Source: a bacterium (lineage in GTDB: Bacteria > SZUA-79 > Acidulodesulfobacterales > Acidulodesulfobacteraceae). Taken from it: DNA of 17,453 bases. How positions within the stretch are numbered: position 1 is the first letter of the stretch; each line of letters starts with the position of its first letter. Below, piece by piece: positions 5,757 through 14,717 of the stretch. Location of the stretch: positions 1-17,453 of the forward strand of contig JAKAKF010000189.1 in assembly GCA_021813595.1 (NCBI GenBank), written 5' to 3'. A program made the translations under genes and the position numbers. The notes beneath the pieces were generated by a model, which had not been told where the DNA came from, made no database searches, and saw only the letters and a list, made by a program, of their open reading frames with translations.

Positions 5757-8258
5757 ATGAACAATAATTATATAAACTTTTACGATTCCGAAAGTTTTTC
5801 CGAAAATTCGGGAAATAATATCGGCGAAACGTCTATGGGAAGAGGGGAAAGCATAGAACAGCACGAACTTCCGGACGAAATTCAACTGCCTGAAGTAATT
5901 CCGCTTTTACCGGTAAGGGATATAGTCCTTTTTCCGTTTATGATTATTCCTCTTTTCGTCGGAAGAGAAGCATCCATAAAAGCAGTGGACGAAGCGCTTT
6001 CAAAAGACAGGCTTATATTGCTGTCCGCGCAAAAAGACATAATCGTCGAAGAACCTTCTCAGAACGATATATACGACATAGGCGTAGTCGCAATGATTAT
6101 GAAAATGCTTAAACTTCCGGACGGAAGGGTTAAAATTTTAGTCCAGGGACTGCTTAAAGCAAGAATTGAAACGTTTGTCCAGATTAAACCTTTTTATTTA
6201 GTAAAAGCTTCTAAAATAAAAGAAGAGACCGTAACGGAAATTACGCCCGCAGTCGACGCCTTAATGAGAAACGTTAAAGAACAGCTTGAAAAATATGTTT
6301 CGCTCGGGAGGCTTCCGTCTCAGGATATTTTAATTATACTCGAAAATATTACTAATCCCGGAAGATTAGCCGATATAGTAGCCTCAAACATGGGCTTAAA
6401 AATCGAAGAATCCCAGAAAATACTGGAAGACACCAACCAGATTGAGAGGCTTAAAAAAGTTAACGATATACTTGCAAGAGAAATAGAAATTCTTTCAATG
6501 CAGGCCAAAATACAGTCTCAGGCGAAAGAAGAAATGACTAAAACACAGAGAGACTATTTCTTAAGAGAACAGCTGAGACAGATCAAGCAGGAACTCGGCG
6601 AAACGGACGAAAAATCTCAAGAAATCAACGAACTGCAGGACAAAATTAAAGCGGCAAAAATGCCTGCCGAAGTTTTAAAAGAAGCGGAAAAACAACTTGC
6701 CAGATTAGAATCTATGCATCAGGATGCCGCGGAGGCTTCGACTATTAAAACGTATTTAGAATGGCTTTGCGATATTCCGTGGTCTAAAAAAACAAAAGAC
6801 AATCTCGATATTAAAACCGCAAGGCAAATTTTAGACGAAGATCATTACGACCTTGAAAAAATAAAAGACAGAATCCTTGAATATTTAAGCGTAAGGAAGC
6901 TGAACAAAAAAATGAAAGGCCCCATACTGTGCTTTATAGGACCTCCCGGCGTAGGAAAAACTTCCCTCGGAAAATCTATAGCAAAAGCAATGAACAGAAA
7001 ATTCGTAAGAATATCTTTGGGCGGCGTACATGACGAAGCCGAAATAAGAGGACACAGAAGAACTTACGTGGGAGCGCTTCCCGGAAGAATAATTCAGGGA
7101 ATCAAGCAGGCAGGAACTAATAATCCCGTATTTATGATAGACGAAATAGACAAAGTCGGCACGGATTTTAGAGGCGACCCTTCTTCGGCTCTTTTAGAAG
7201 TATTGGATCCGGAACAGAATTCCAGTTTCTCCGACCACTATTTAAACGTACCTTTCGACTTATCTAACGTTATGTTTGTAGCAACCGCCAACGTTGCCGA
7301 CACTATACCTTCTCCTTTAAGGGACAGGATGGAAATTATAAATCTTTCGGGTTACACTCAGGAAGAAAAGGAAAAGATAGCGGAAAAATACCTTATACCG
7401 AGGCAGATTAAGGAAAACGGTTTAAAAAAAGAATATATCGAAATTAAACAGAGCGCCTTAAGAACTATTATTGCAGGGTACACGCGAGAGGCAGGTTTAA
7501 GAAATTTAGAAAGAGAGATAGGAACTGTATGCCGTAAAGTCGCGAGAAACATCGCCGAGAATAAAATAAAAAAATATATTATAACGGATAAAAACATACA
7601 CAAATATCTTGGCGTAATTAAAATTTTACCGGACGAAGAAAGGCAAAAAGACGAAATAGGAGTAGCTACGGGACTCGCTTGGACTCCTTACGGCGGCGAA
7701 GTGCTTTACATTGAAACGATATTGGTTAAAGGAAAAGGCGGGGTTTCGCTTACGGGACAGCTCGGCGACGTCATGAAAGAATCGGCGCATGCAGCTGTCA
7801 GCTACGCAAGGTCTAAAGCCGACGAGTTAGGCATTAAAACCGATACTTTCGAAAAACACGATATACATATCCACATACCTGAAGGGGCTATCCCTAAAGA
7901 CGGTCCATCTGCCGGAATTACTATGGCGACCTCTTTAATTTCTGCGGTACTTAAAAAACCCGTTAGAAAAGATATCGCTATGACCGGCGAAATTACGCTT
8001 AGAGGCAACGTTCTGCCTATAGGCGGATTAAAAGAAAAGTCGTTGGCGGCTTTGAGGGCTGGAATAAAAACAATTCTTATACCCGAAAGAAATAAAAAAG
8101 ATTTGGAAGATATTTCCCCATTAGTTAAGAAAAATCTTAAATTTATTCCCGTTAAACATATGGACGAAGTAGTGAAATACGCTATAATCGGCATAGATTC
8201 TAAGGAAACTTCAACAAATACTTACAAAAAAAAGGGTGATAGAAAAAGAAAAGTTTAA
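5757..8258 (+). CDS. lon: ATP-dependent protease La (Lon)
   Basis: An 833-aa cytoplasmic AAA+ protease that unfolds and degrades damaged and regulatory proteins. The N-terminal substrate domain starts near residue 47 ([14 protein letters not shown]) after an extra Ser/Asn/Glu-rich tail of about 45 residues. A coiled region (about 220-320) follows. The ATPase domain has Walker A GPPGVGKT (395-402) and Walker B MIDEID (460-465). The protease domain has the catalytic Ser in KDGPSAG (S718) and Lys in GGLKEK (K761), 43 residues apart as in E. coli Lon. The ATG at 5757 follows AGGAG by 6 nt. The 3' end overlaps thiL by 23 bp. Heat or stress control would fit its own promoter region and the hsp20 neighbour. 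Confidence 0.97.
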   Translation: MNNNYINFYDSESFSENSGNNIGETSMGRGESIEQHELPDEIQLPEVIPLLPVRDIVLFPFMIIPLFVGREASIKAVDEALSKDRLILLSAQKDIIVEEPSQNDIYDIGVVAMIMKMLKLPDGRVKILVQGLLKARIETFVQIKPFYLVKASKIKEETVTEITPAVDALMRNVKEQLEKYVSLGRLPSQDILIILENITNPGRLADIVASNMGLKIEESQKILEDTNQIERLKKVNDILAREIEILSMQAKIQSQAKEEMTKTQRDYFLREQLRQIKQELGETDEKSQEINELQDKIKAAKMPAEVLKEAEKQLARLESMHQDAAEASTIKTYLEWLCDIPWSKKTKDNLDIKTARQILDEDHYDLEKIKDRILEYLSVRKLNKKMKGPILCFIGPPGVGKTSLGKSIAKAMNRKFVRISLGGVHDEAEIRGHRRTYVGALPGRIIQGIKQAGTNNPVFMIDEIDKVGTDFRGDPSSALLEVLDPEQNSSFSDHYLNVPFDLSNVMFVATANVADTIPSPLRDRMEIINLSGYTQEEKEKIAEKYLIPRQIKENGLKKEYIEIKQSALRTIIAGYTREAGLRNLEREIGTVCRKVARNIAENKIKKYIITDKNIHKYLGVIKILPDEERQKDEIGVATGLAWTPYGGEVLYIETILVKGKGGVSLTGQLGDVMKESAHAAVSYARSKADELGIKTDTFEKHDIHIHIPEGAIPKDGPSAGITMATSLISAVLKKPVRKDIAMTGEITLRGNVLPIGGLKEKSLAALRAGIKTILIPERNKKDLEDISPLVKKNLKFIPVKHMDEVVKYAIIGIDSKETSTNTYKKKGDRKRKV

Positions 8259-9270
8259 CGAGTCGGAATTAATAAAATACATAGAAAAAGCCGGCTTAGA
8301 AACTCAAGACTTTAATAAAAATTTAATAGTGGAATCTATCGGGGACGACTGCGCCGTTATAGAAGATAAAAAGAAAATCCTTCTTAGTTCCGACAATATT
8401 ACGGAAAACGTTCATTTTAGTCTGGATTTGTATGATTTTCGAGAAATAGGCAAAAAATCTCTTCTAGTAAATCTTAGCGATATAGCGGCTATGGGCGGAA
8501 TTCCCCGATTGTTTCTTATGTCCCTTTTTATTCCTCCATACTTATGCACGTCCGATATTAAATCCCTTATTAAAGGCGTTATAGAAGAAGCAAAAAAATA
8601 TGAGGTATCCCTTATAGGCGGAAATATTTCTTCTGCATCCGAACTTTCGGTGTCTATAACTATTATAGGAGACTGCGAAAGCGCAGGCATTAAAAGATTC
8701 GGCTCAAAAAAGGGGGATGCGGTCTATGTATCCGGAGAAATCGGAAACTCATGGATGGCTTTTTATCTTAATTCCAATAAAGATTATATATTTAAAAACA
8801 AAACAAGGCTTAAATCATCAGATAAAAAATTAATAACTGATTTTATAAATAAATATAAACTGCCTAAACCAAGAATAAACTTAGGCAGAAAATTATTTAC
8901 AAAAAATCTTGCCGGCTCTTTAACGGATATAAGCGACGGTATCTACAAAGATATTTTTAACGTCGCGGGGGAAGGATGCGGATGCCGTATAAACGTCGAA
9001 GATATACCGGTAAACGACGGGCTAAAAAAAATTGCCGATATTTTGAATATAGAAAACTATTTCGACGATATAATTTCTTTCGGCGAAGATTATGAACTTT
9101 TATGGACTTTCGACAGGGAATATACCCACAGCGAGCTTATGGAAATTAAAGACTCATGCGGAACCAATATAAAAAAAATCGGCTTTATAGACGAAAACTC
9201 CGCAAAACTTACCCTTATAAAAGGCGGTAAAGTTTTTATGCCTGAAGATCATACTTTTAGACATCTATAA
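8236..9270 (+). CDS. thiL: Thiamine-monophosphate kinase
   Basis: A 344-aa enzyme that phosphorylates thiamine monophosphate with ATP to the cofactor thiamine diphosphate. It shows the family's acidic metal-binding series: GDDCAV (36-41), [11 protein letters not shown] (51-61), NLSDIAAMG (79-87), GGN (128-130), TDISDG (230-235) and GEDYELLW (283-290). The length is normal. The start is GTG at 8236, 23 bp inside the end of lon, preceded by an A-rich stretch with a weak AAAGG signal, so translation is probably coupled to lon. No other thiamine gene and no TPP riboswitch are visible nearby. Confidence 0.92.
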   Translation: MIEKEKFNESELIKYIEKAGLETQDFNKNLIVESIGDDCAVIEDKKKILLSSDNITENVHFSLDLYDFREIGKKSLLVNLSDIAAMGGIPRLFLMSLFIPPYLCTSDIKSLIKGVIEEAKKYEVSLIGGNISSASELSVSITIIGDCESAGIKRFGSKKGDAVYVSGEIGNSWMAFYLNSNKDYIFKNKTRLKSSDKKLITDFINKYKLPKPRINLGRKLFTKNLAGSLTDISDGIYKDIFNVAGEGCGCRINVEDIPVNDGLKKIADILNIENYFDDIISFGEDYELLWTFDREYTHSELMEIKDSCGTNIKKIGFIDENSAKLTLIKGGKVFMPEDHTFRHL

Positions 9271-9376
9271 TAATTAAGCAGTAATTAAATAATATCGGCA
9301 AAATTAAATTTAACATAATTATAAGATCCATCAAAACTTACAACAAGACTAATATATAAATATAACCGCATAAAAT

Positions 9377-10348
9377 ATGGATTTATTACTTTTTTTATTT
9401 TTATTCATTTTATTTCTGGCTGTATCTTCGGTTTTTTCAATTTCGGAGTCGTCGATATTTTCTCTTAATCAAACAGATATAGACGAATTAAATTTAAGAA
9501 AAAAAAACAAAGTTATATTTTTAATAAGAAACTCGTCTATCTTTTTGGTAATAATTCTTATCGGAAATATGACGGCAAACGTTATAACCGCAAGCATAGG
9601 GTCTATAATTTTAAATATTTATTTTAAAAATATTCCCGTAATTTATTCGATTATTTTTATATCGCTCATACTGATTATTATCGCCGAAATAATTCCAAAA
9701 ATAGTAGCGTTAAAAAAACCGATAGAACTTTCTCTGTTTGTTTCTGAAATATTTTACGGAGTAGTATATTTTGCAGGGTCGTTTATACAAAAAACGGGAC
9801 TTAAAGGAAAAAGGCTCCAGCTTAAAAAAGAAGAGTCCATATCTAACGAAGAACTCAGAACCATCATAGAAATAGGCAAAAACGAGGGCGAGATTAAAGA
9901 AAAAGAATATGAATTCATAAAAAATTTCCTTAAACTTTCTTACTTGAAAGCCTCTAATATTATGACTAAAAAAGATGCCGTGTTTGAATTAGACGTCGGT
10001 ACTCCGGTATCAGCCGCGGTAGAATTGATAGAATCTTATCATTTTTCGAGAATTCCGATATATTTTAGGGAAAAAGACAACATAATAGGGATAATTTTAT
10101 CAAAAAACATACTGTCTAAAGTATATAATAAAAGCGAAGCAAAAAGAACGCTTAATTCCTTTATGATTAAGCCTTATTTTATTCCAGGCTCTAAAAATGC
10201 GCTGGAACTTTTCAGGGAACTGCAAAAGAAAAAAATCCATATGGCCGTAATCGTGGATGAATACGGAAAAATGAAAGGCATAATTACGATGGAAGATCTG
10301 CTGGAAGAAATTTTCGGCGAAATAGAGGATGAATATGACGTTCAGTAA
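9377..10348 (+). CDS. DUF21-CBS membrane protein, hemolysin/CorC-like, lacking the C-terminal domain
   Basis: A 323-aa inner-membrane protein of the CNNM/CorC (hemolysin-related) family, members of which have been linked to Mg2+ and Co2+ transport. The DUF21 part (about 1-145) has hydrophobic segments near 2-22, 47-80, 86-110 and 118-136, with GNMTANVITAS and AEIIPK inside. Two CBS domains follow (about 195-255 and 262-320), ending [31 protein letters not shown]. The protein stops there, so the usual CorC_HlyC domain is absent; the next gene has it. No clear ribosome-binding site precedes the ATG at 9377. The next gene overlaps its 3' end, pointing to coupled synthesis and perhaps a heteromeric complex. 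Confidence 0.85.
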   Translation: MDLLLFLFLFILFLAVSSVFSISESSIFSLNQTDIDELNLRKKNKVIFLIRNSSIFLVIILIGNMTANVITASIGSIILNIYFKNIPVIYSIIFISLILIIIAEIIPKIVALKKPIELSLFVSEIFYGVVYFAGSFIQKTGLKGKRLQLKKEESISNEELRTIIEIGKNEGEIKEKEYEFIKNFLKLSYLKASNIMTKKDAVFELDVGTPVSAAVELIESYHFSRIPIYFREKDNIIGIILSKNILSKVYNKSEAKRTLNSFMIKPYFIPGSKNALELFRELQKKKIHMAVIVDEYGKMKGIITMEDLLEEIFGEIEDEYDVQ

Positions 10349-11591
10349 TATTTTAGCCGGCGCTTATATTTATATTCCAGTTATTATAGGCGCAATAATT
10401 TTAGAAGGTTTTTTCGCAGGTTCGGAAATAGGCATCATTAGTTACGATAAAATAAAGATTAAGCATAAAGAAGCCGGCGGAAACAGGCTTGCAAAATTTT
10501 TGCTTGCAATGACAAGAAAACCTGAAAGCACTTTTTCTACATCTTTAATCGGAAATAATTTTGCATACACGACGGCTACTATTCTTGCTACATCTATAAT
10601 TTACGCATATGCAAAGTCTTACACTCCTATTATAGTCGCAGTTATTCTTACGCCTGTTATGGTTATTTTCGGAGAAATTATTCCAAAAATGATTTACAGG
10701 CGGCATGCAAACAGTCTTATGCTTAAAAGCATTCCGTTTATAGCTTTTTTTTCTTTAATTTTTTTTCCGATTAATATAATTTTCATCGGTTTTTCAAAAG
10801 TTTTAAATATAATATTTAAAAGCAAGTCCAAAAATGTTTTTCTGACTAAAGACGAACTTATAAAAGTACTAACCATAAGCGGCAATATCGAAGAATTTAA
10901 AGAATACGACAAAAAAATAATAAAAAGAATATTCGAGTTCGGCGGTAAAACGGCAAAAGACGTTATGATTCCTTTAATAAACGTTATAGCTCTTAACGAA
11001 AACGACGGTATAGACAAAGCAAGGCAGATTTTTGCGGACACGAACTATTCCAGAATTCCCGTTTATTCGGAACGAATCGATAATATTTCGAGTTTAGCTT
11101 TTGCTTTTGACGTATTTAATCCGAAAAACTCCGAAAAAGTCGTAGGGGAGATAGCAAAACCTGTTTTATTTATTCCCGAAACACTAAAAATAACAAATAT
11201 AATGCTGAAAATGCAAAAAAGCCGCCAGCAGATGGTCGTAGTAGTGGACGAGTACGGAGGCGCCTCCGGAATAATCACTTTTGAAGATATTCTTGAAGAA
11301 ATAGTCGGCGAAATAAGGGACGAAACCGACGAAGAAGTAGCGATGTACAAAAAAATAGGTAAAAATACTTACCTGATAAATGCGAGGTTGACCTTAGACG
11401 AGTTGTCGGAGATTTTTAACTTAAGCGTCTTAAACAACGAAGAAGCGGAATATGAAACGGTGTCTGGTTTAATAATGGACCGGCTTGGGCGCATACCCGT
11501 TTCCGGCGAAAAATTTACGATAGACAACATAAATTTCACGGTTTCCAAAGCTACAAGCAAGTCTATTAAAGAGGTAATAATAAGTTTCTGA
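10335..11591 (+). CDS. DUF21-CBS-CorC_HlyC membrane protein (hemolysin/CorC-like)
   Basis: A second, full-length CNNM/CorC-type inner-membrane protein of 418 aa. DUF21 with GEIIPK, two CBS domains ending [34 protein letters not shown], and a C-terminal CorC_HlyC domain (from about residue 340) with [10 protein letters not shown] and [16 protein letters not shown] are all present. Family members are linked to divalent metal export or homeostasis. ATGs exist at 10329 and 10335; the second lies 6 nt after AGAGG (10324-10328) while the first directly abuts it, so 10335 is preferred. The gene overlaps its shorter paralog by 14 bp. The two differ enough to be an old duplication. Confidence 0.9.
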   Translation: MTFSNILAGAYIYIPVIIGAIILEGFFAGSEIGIISYDKIKIKHKEAGGNRLAKFLLAMTRKPESTFSTSLIGNNFAYTTATILATSIIYAYAKSYTPIIVAVILTPVMVIFGEIIPKMIYRRHANSLMLKSIPFIAFFSLIFFPINIIFIGFSKVLNIIFKSKSKNVFLTKDELIKVLTISGNIEEFKEYDKKIIKRIFEFGGKTAKDVMIPLINVIALNENDGIDKARQIFADTNYSRIPVYSERIDNISSLAFAFDVFNPKNSEKVVGEIAKPVLFIPETLKITNIMLKMQKSRQQMVVVVDEYGGASGIITFEDILEEIVGEIRDETDEEVAMYKKIGKNTYLINARLTLDELSEIFNLSVLNNEEAEYETVSGLIMDRLGRIPVSGEKFTIDNINFTVSKATSKSIKEVIISF

Positions 11592-11613
11592 TACGGCGCA
11601 GAAGAAGAAGTTG

Positions 11614-11708
11614 AAAAAAAGGTGTCAGATTTTTATTTATTTTCGAACGATGTATTTTATTACTCTATAAAAGCAATTCGAAAATAAATAAATCTGACAC
11701 CTTTTTTG
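11614..11708. repeat. Large hairpin repeat, REP/RAYT-like, also a candidate bidirectional terminator
   Basis: Two near-identical inverted arms of roughly 32 nt (11614-11647 and 11677-11708) flank a 29-nt loop. The outer ends read aaaaaaaggtgtcaga and tctgacacctttttt, and the inner ends ttttcgaa and ttcgaaaa; the left arm carries two extra T. Sequences beginning ggtgtcaga at both ends are often found as dispersed palindromes, sometimes near IS200-like REP transposases. It lies between convergent genes, 22 bp after one stop and 15 bp before the other. With A and T runs outside the stem it would serve as a terminator in both directions. Confidence 0.7.
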
Positions 11709-11723
11709 TTTCCTTTTTTTGTT

Positions 11724-12059
11724 TTAGTTTCCTATAACTTTATCTATCATCTGCTTAAAAGAACCTTTCGGAGCGGCTCCGACTATCTGGTCGGCTACCT
11801 GACCTTTATTAAACAGAATGACTGTCGGGATGCCCCTTATACCGTATTTGCCTGGAACAATCTGATTTTCGTCGACGTTAACTTTGCCTACTTTAATTTT
11901 TCCGTCGTAATCGGAAGCTATTTCGTCTATTATGGGCGCAACGGCTCTGCAAGGAGCGCACCATACCGCCCAAAAATCGACGAGCACCGGTTTGTCGGAT
12001 TTTAAAACTTCCGAATCAAAATTTGAATCGGTAAACGCTAAAACTTTTTCTGAAGACAT
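11724..12059 (-). CDS. Thioredoxin with a CAPC active site
   Basis: A 111-aa cytoplasmic thioredoxin that reduces protein disulfides. The fold signatures are [12 protein letters not shown] (26-37), [21 protein letters not shown] (45-65) and the cis-proline loop RGIPTVILF (75-83). The active site reads W-C-A-P-C rather than the classic W-C-G-P-C; Ala at this place occurs in some bacterial thioredoxins and may shift the redox potential. A strong AGGAGG lies just upstream of the ATG at 12059. It follows the Mrp-type gene by 33 bp in the same direction, probably in one transcript. No thioredoxin reductase is visible here. Confidence 0.93.
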   Translation of the reverse strand: MSSEKVLAFTDSNFDSEVLKSDKPVLVDFWAVWCAPCRAVAPIIDEIASDYDGKIKVGKVNVDENQIVPGKYGIRGIPTVILFNKGQVADQIVGAAPKGSFKQMIDKVIGN

Positions 12060-12092
12060 TTAGTAAATCCTCCTTAATAGATTTATATTTTT

Positions 12093-13067
12093 TTATGCAA
12101 CGACTCTCTGTTCAGCCCTTAAAACCAATGAATCGGATATCTTGTTAAACACGCTCTGCACTTCCGGATGAATATCTTTCGTCATTATTGGTTCTCCTTT
12201 GTCGGAAAGTTCGCAGATTTCTTCTACTATCGGTATTTCTCCAAGGAAATTTACGCCGAGTTTTTCTGCAGCCGCTTTTGCTCCGCCGTGTTTAAATATA
12301 TCCGAACGTTTATTGCAGTGCGGACATATAAAATAGCTCATATTTTCGACGAGTCCAAAAACGGGAACGTTTACTTTATCGAACATAGCAAGAGCTTTCT
12401 TTGCGTCGATAAGGGAAATATCCTGAGGAGTCGAAACGACTATCGCAAAATTTATAGGAACCGTTTGAACTAAAGTAAGCTGAATATCGCCGGTGCCTGG
12501 AGGAAGGTCCACTACCAAAAAATCGATTTCTCCCCATTCGACGTCTTTTAAAAACTGTGTTATAACCTGCATTACTACCGGACCTCTCCAGATAGCAGGA
12601 GCATCGTCGGGAATTAAAAACCCTAAAGACATAAGCTTAATTCCAAATTTTTCAAGGGGCACTATTTTATTGCTGGAAGTGAGGTCGGGTCTTTTATTTA
12701 TTCCCATCATCATAGGAATGCTTGGGCCGTAAAGGTCTGCATCTAATAGTCCCACCTTTTTTCCCTGCTTGGCCAGCGTTATCGCCAAGTTTACGCTAAA
12801 AGTAGATTTGCCTACGCCGCCTTTTCCGCTCGCGACCGCTATGATATTTTTAACTCCGCCTATAGGGGACTGTTCGTCGAATGGATTTTTGCTTTCATGT
12901 CCGTGTCCTCCGCCGCATCCGCAGGAAGACCCTTCTTCTTCCTCTCCCCCTCCGCATCCGCAGGAACCTCCTTCGTCGTCGCCGCTACCGCATCCGCAGG
13001 AATCCGCGCCTTCTTCATAGTAATCTTTATTTCCGTCCATTTCGCCATCTCTGAATTCGTTGTTCAT
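12093..13067 (-). CDS. Mrp/NBP35-family Fe-S cluster carrier ATPase with Cys-Gly-rich N-terminus
   Basis: A 324-aa P-loop ATPase that should hold and hand over Fe-S clusters in the cytoplasm. The deviant Walker A GKGGVGKS (81-88), LLDADLYGPSIP (107-118), VVDLPPGTGD (185-194) and cluster-ligand CPHC (248-251) are all present. The first 60 residues carry three CGCGxG units (C24/C26, C36/C38, C49/C51) separated by Asp/Glu/Gly/Ser stretches and ending in HGHES. The usual N-terminal DUF59 domain of bacterial Mrp is absent. The layout is nearer NBP35/Mrp forms with a cysteine-bearing N-terminus, but the triplicated CGC is unusual. A GAGAGG ribosome-binding site precedes the ATG. Downstream thioredoxin may support cluster or thiol chemistry. 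Confidence 0.92.
   Translation of the reverse strand: MNNEFRDGEMDGNKDYYEEGADSCGCGSGDDEGGSCGCGGGEEEEGSSCGCGGGHGHESKNPFDEQSPIGGVKNIIAVASGKGGVGKSTFSVNLAITLAKQGKKVGLLDADLYGPSIPMMMGINKRPDLTSSNKIVPLEKFGIKLMSLGFLIPDDAPAIWRGPVVMQVITQFLKDVEWGEIDFLVVDLPPGTGDIQLTLVQTVPINFAIVVSTPQDISLIDAKKALAMFDKVNVPVFGLVENMSYFICPHCNKRSDIFKHGGAKAAAEKLGVNFLGEIPIVEEICELSDKGEPIMTKDIHPEVQSVFNKISDSLVLRAEQRVVA
12913..13002. repeat. Three direct copies of ccgcatccgcaggaa within the Mrp-type gene
   Basis: The 15-bp sequence ccgcatccgcaggaa occurs at 12913-12927, 12952-12966 and 12988-13002, encoding the three CGCG units of the N-terminal tail. It is GC-rich against an AT-rich background. Such units can expand or contract by slippage, which would change the number of cysteine pairs. 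Confidence 0.7.
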
Positions 13068-13154
13068 AAATAACCTCTCTTGTTAAATTAATTAAATTTA
13101 TTATACTTTTTTAATATTTTTGCTTTTAAATTTCTTAATGCGCTTTAGCTTTAG

Positions 13155-13188
13155 ATATTATATAAATATTTATATATTTATATAATAT
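13155..13188. repeat. 13-bp AT-only inverted repeat after the radical SAM gene
   Basis: The arms atattatataaat (13155-13167) and atttatataatat (13176-13188) are exact reverse complements around 8 nt. The repeat lies 20 bp past the radical SAM stop and upstream of the Mrp-type gene. It could end the first transcript or act as an operator for the second; being all A/T it may also be chance. Confidence 0.35.
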
Positions 13189-13208
13189 TATTTATAGTAT
13201 CATAATTT

Positions 13209-14543
13209 TTACGAATTTTCAATTTTATAATCTTCAGACTTAAAAGCGTCCATAAATGCACTGACTGAAAATTCGGCTTTTCCGGCTCCGGCTTCGCCGT
13301 AACCTTCCGGAACCGGCAAACCGTACTTATAATGCAGTTCGTGCCATTTAAGCAGCAATTTTACATAATATTCCAAGGGAGCCGAGGCATTCCCCATTTT
13401 CCCAAGCCTGCTCGTTTTTTCCGGACACCATGTAGTATATCTTGGTATTACCCCTTTCGACATAAAAAAATCAAGCCCTTCGGCGGTTGAATCGACGGCT
13501 TCGTCGATATCCGTAAAACCGTAAGGCTTAGAAAGTTCGACTCCCGCGACGAAATTAGGTATAACTTTATATTCGCCGAATACAGATACGGCATCTACTA
13601 TCCTGTTTATCCACTCGTCTCTCCCAATGAACTTAGATTTTCCCGGACATATTTTATCAAAAAGGTTTTTATCCCACACTTCAAAATTTGTATGATATAT
13701 GTATGCGCCGGCGGTTTTAAGCCGCATTAAATTTTTTTTTGTATGCGCCTGCACGACGACTTTGCTGATCCATCTGCCTTTAAACTTATCTTCTATAGCC
13801 TCAAGAAATCTAACGTAAAAATCTATTTCGGTATCGCCTTTAAATTTAATTTCGTCTATGATGCTTCCGCCCGTCAAGGTATATGCGCCGGCATTCGAGT
13901 CGTCCGCATCCGATATAATAGACAGGGCGCTTAAAATATCTTCTACCGATTTTACGGCTGAATAATTTTTATTAGATTTTTTTTGATTTAAATAATTAGA
14001 ATTCATATCGCAGAATGCGCATTCGCTGCCGTCTTCAAAATACTGGCACATCCTGAACACTGCAAGATATATCAAATACCCCCATTCTATGGTTGGCGCT
14101 ACGTCGCGGACGGATTTCTCCGATTCAGTTTTTTTAAGCATATAAGATTTTTCGGGAGAAAAAAGCACGTCCCCTATATAATAAAAGTCTTTCCCTTTAT
14201 TTTTATAAAGTTTATAACCTTTAGACTCTTTATCGTAAATCACCGAATATGGGGATGTTTTGTTGATTCTTACGGATATAATAGTACGCCTGAGATTATA
14301 CGGTCCGTTAATCAGGGCTATTTCTTCCGGATACTTTTTATTAATTACGTCTCCGTCGTTATCGACGTTAAACGAAAAAATAAAATATGATTTGCCGGAA
14401 AAGTTTTCTTCCGAATCTACTTCGCCGAAAGAAATCCCCTGTCTTAATATATCCTCTTTTATTATAGCTTCGGGATTTATATCGCGTCCGTATTTTCCGA
14501 TAAAAAAATCAAGTTCGTCGATATATTCGTTATTTTTGCTCAT
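13209..14543 (-). CDS. Uncharacterised radical SAM protein
   Basis: A 444-aa protein expected to bind a 4Fe-4S cluster and cleave S-adenosylmethionine to start radical chemistry. The cluster cysteines are C166, C175 and C178 in MCQYFEDGSECAFCDMN, a CX8CX2C spacing that departs from the standard CX3CX2C. The SAM-site glycines are in YTLTGGS (221-227), and HTNFEVWD (284-291) resembles the NLE strand of the BioB/HydE/ThiH branch. About 150 residues precede the core and match nothing I recognise, with motifs such as FIFSFNVDNDGD (54-65). No ribosome-binding site is clear. Neighbours are an Fe-S carrier downstream and a regulator divergent from it. The substrate is unknown; the Fe-S carrier next to it may be helpful context or coincidence. 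Confidence 0.8.
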   Translation of the reverse strand: MSKNNEYIDELDFFIGKYGRDINPEAIIKEDILRQGISFGEVDSEENFSGKSYFIFSFNVDNDGDVINKKYPEEIALINGPYNLRRTIISVRINKTSPYSVIYDKESKGYKLYKNKGKDFYYIGDVLFSPEKSYMLKKTESEKSVRDVAPTIEWGYLIYLAVFRMCQYFEDGSECAFCDMNSNYLNQKKSNKNYSAVKSVEDILSALSIISDADDSNAGAYTLTGGSIIDEIKFKGDTEIDFYVRFLEAIEDKFKGRWISKVVVQAHTKKNLMRLKTAGAYIYHTNFEVWDKNLFDKICPGKSKFIGRDEWINRIVDAVSVFGEYKVIPNFVAGVELSKPYGFTDIDEAVDSTAEGLDFFMSKGVIPRYTTWCPEKTSRLGKMGNASAPLEYYVKLLLKWHELHYKYGLPVPEGYGEAGAGKAEFSVSAFMDAFKSEDYKIENS

Positions 14544-14717
14544 TTGTTTATTTTATTATATCCGTTGAAAAAATACAAATTTTTCTTTACATCGATAAAA
14601 GAAAATATTATAATATACAAAAATATATGTAGTACTAAATTACGCTTTAATAATTTACGTATTTTTAAGTTTTATAAAATTAATGCAATAATTAACTATA
14701 AAGGAGATTTAAATAAA

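Noticed and set aside
7802..8194. 130-aa minus-strand frame inside lon
   Set aside because: It is a shadow of the Lon protease domain; codon pattern and domain evidence support only the plus strand.
8100..8236. TPP riboswitch before thiL
   Set aside because: The region is the coding end of lon, thiL overlaps it, and none of the conserved THI-box sequence is visible.
12769..13020. Plus-strand frame with a Pro/Ser-rich C-terminal half
   Set aside because: It is antisense to the Cys-Gly-rich N-terminus of the Mrp-type gene, has no ribosome-binding site, and its composition is only the mirror of the coding repeats.
14544..14717. Longer N-terminus for the winged-helix protein starting at 14544
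   Set aside because: The added 58 residues are Lys/Ile/Asn/Phe low-complexity, lie in the divergent promoter spacer, and lack a ribosome-binding site, while AAGGAG sits correctly before 14718.
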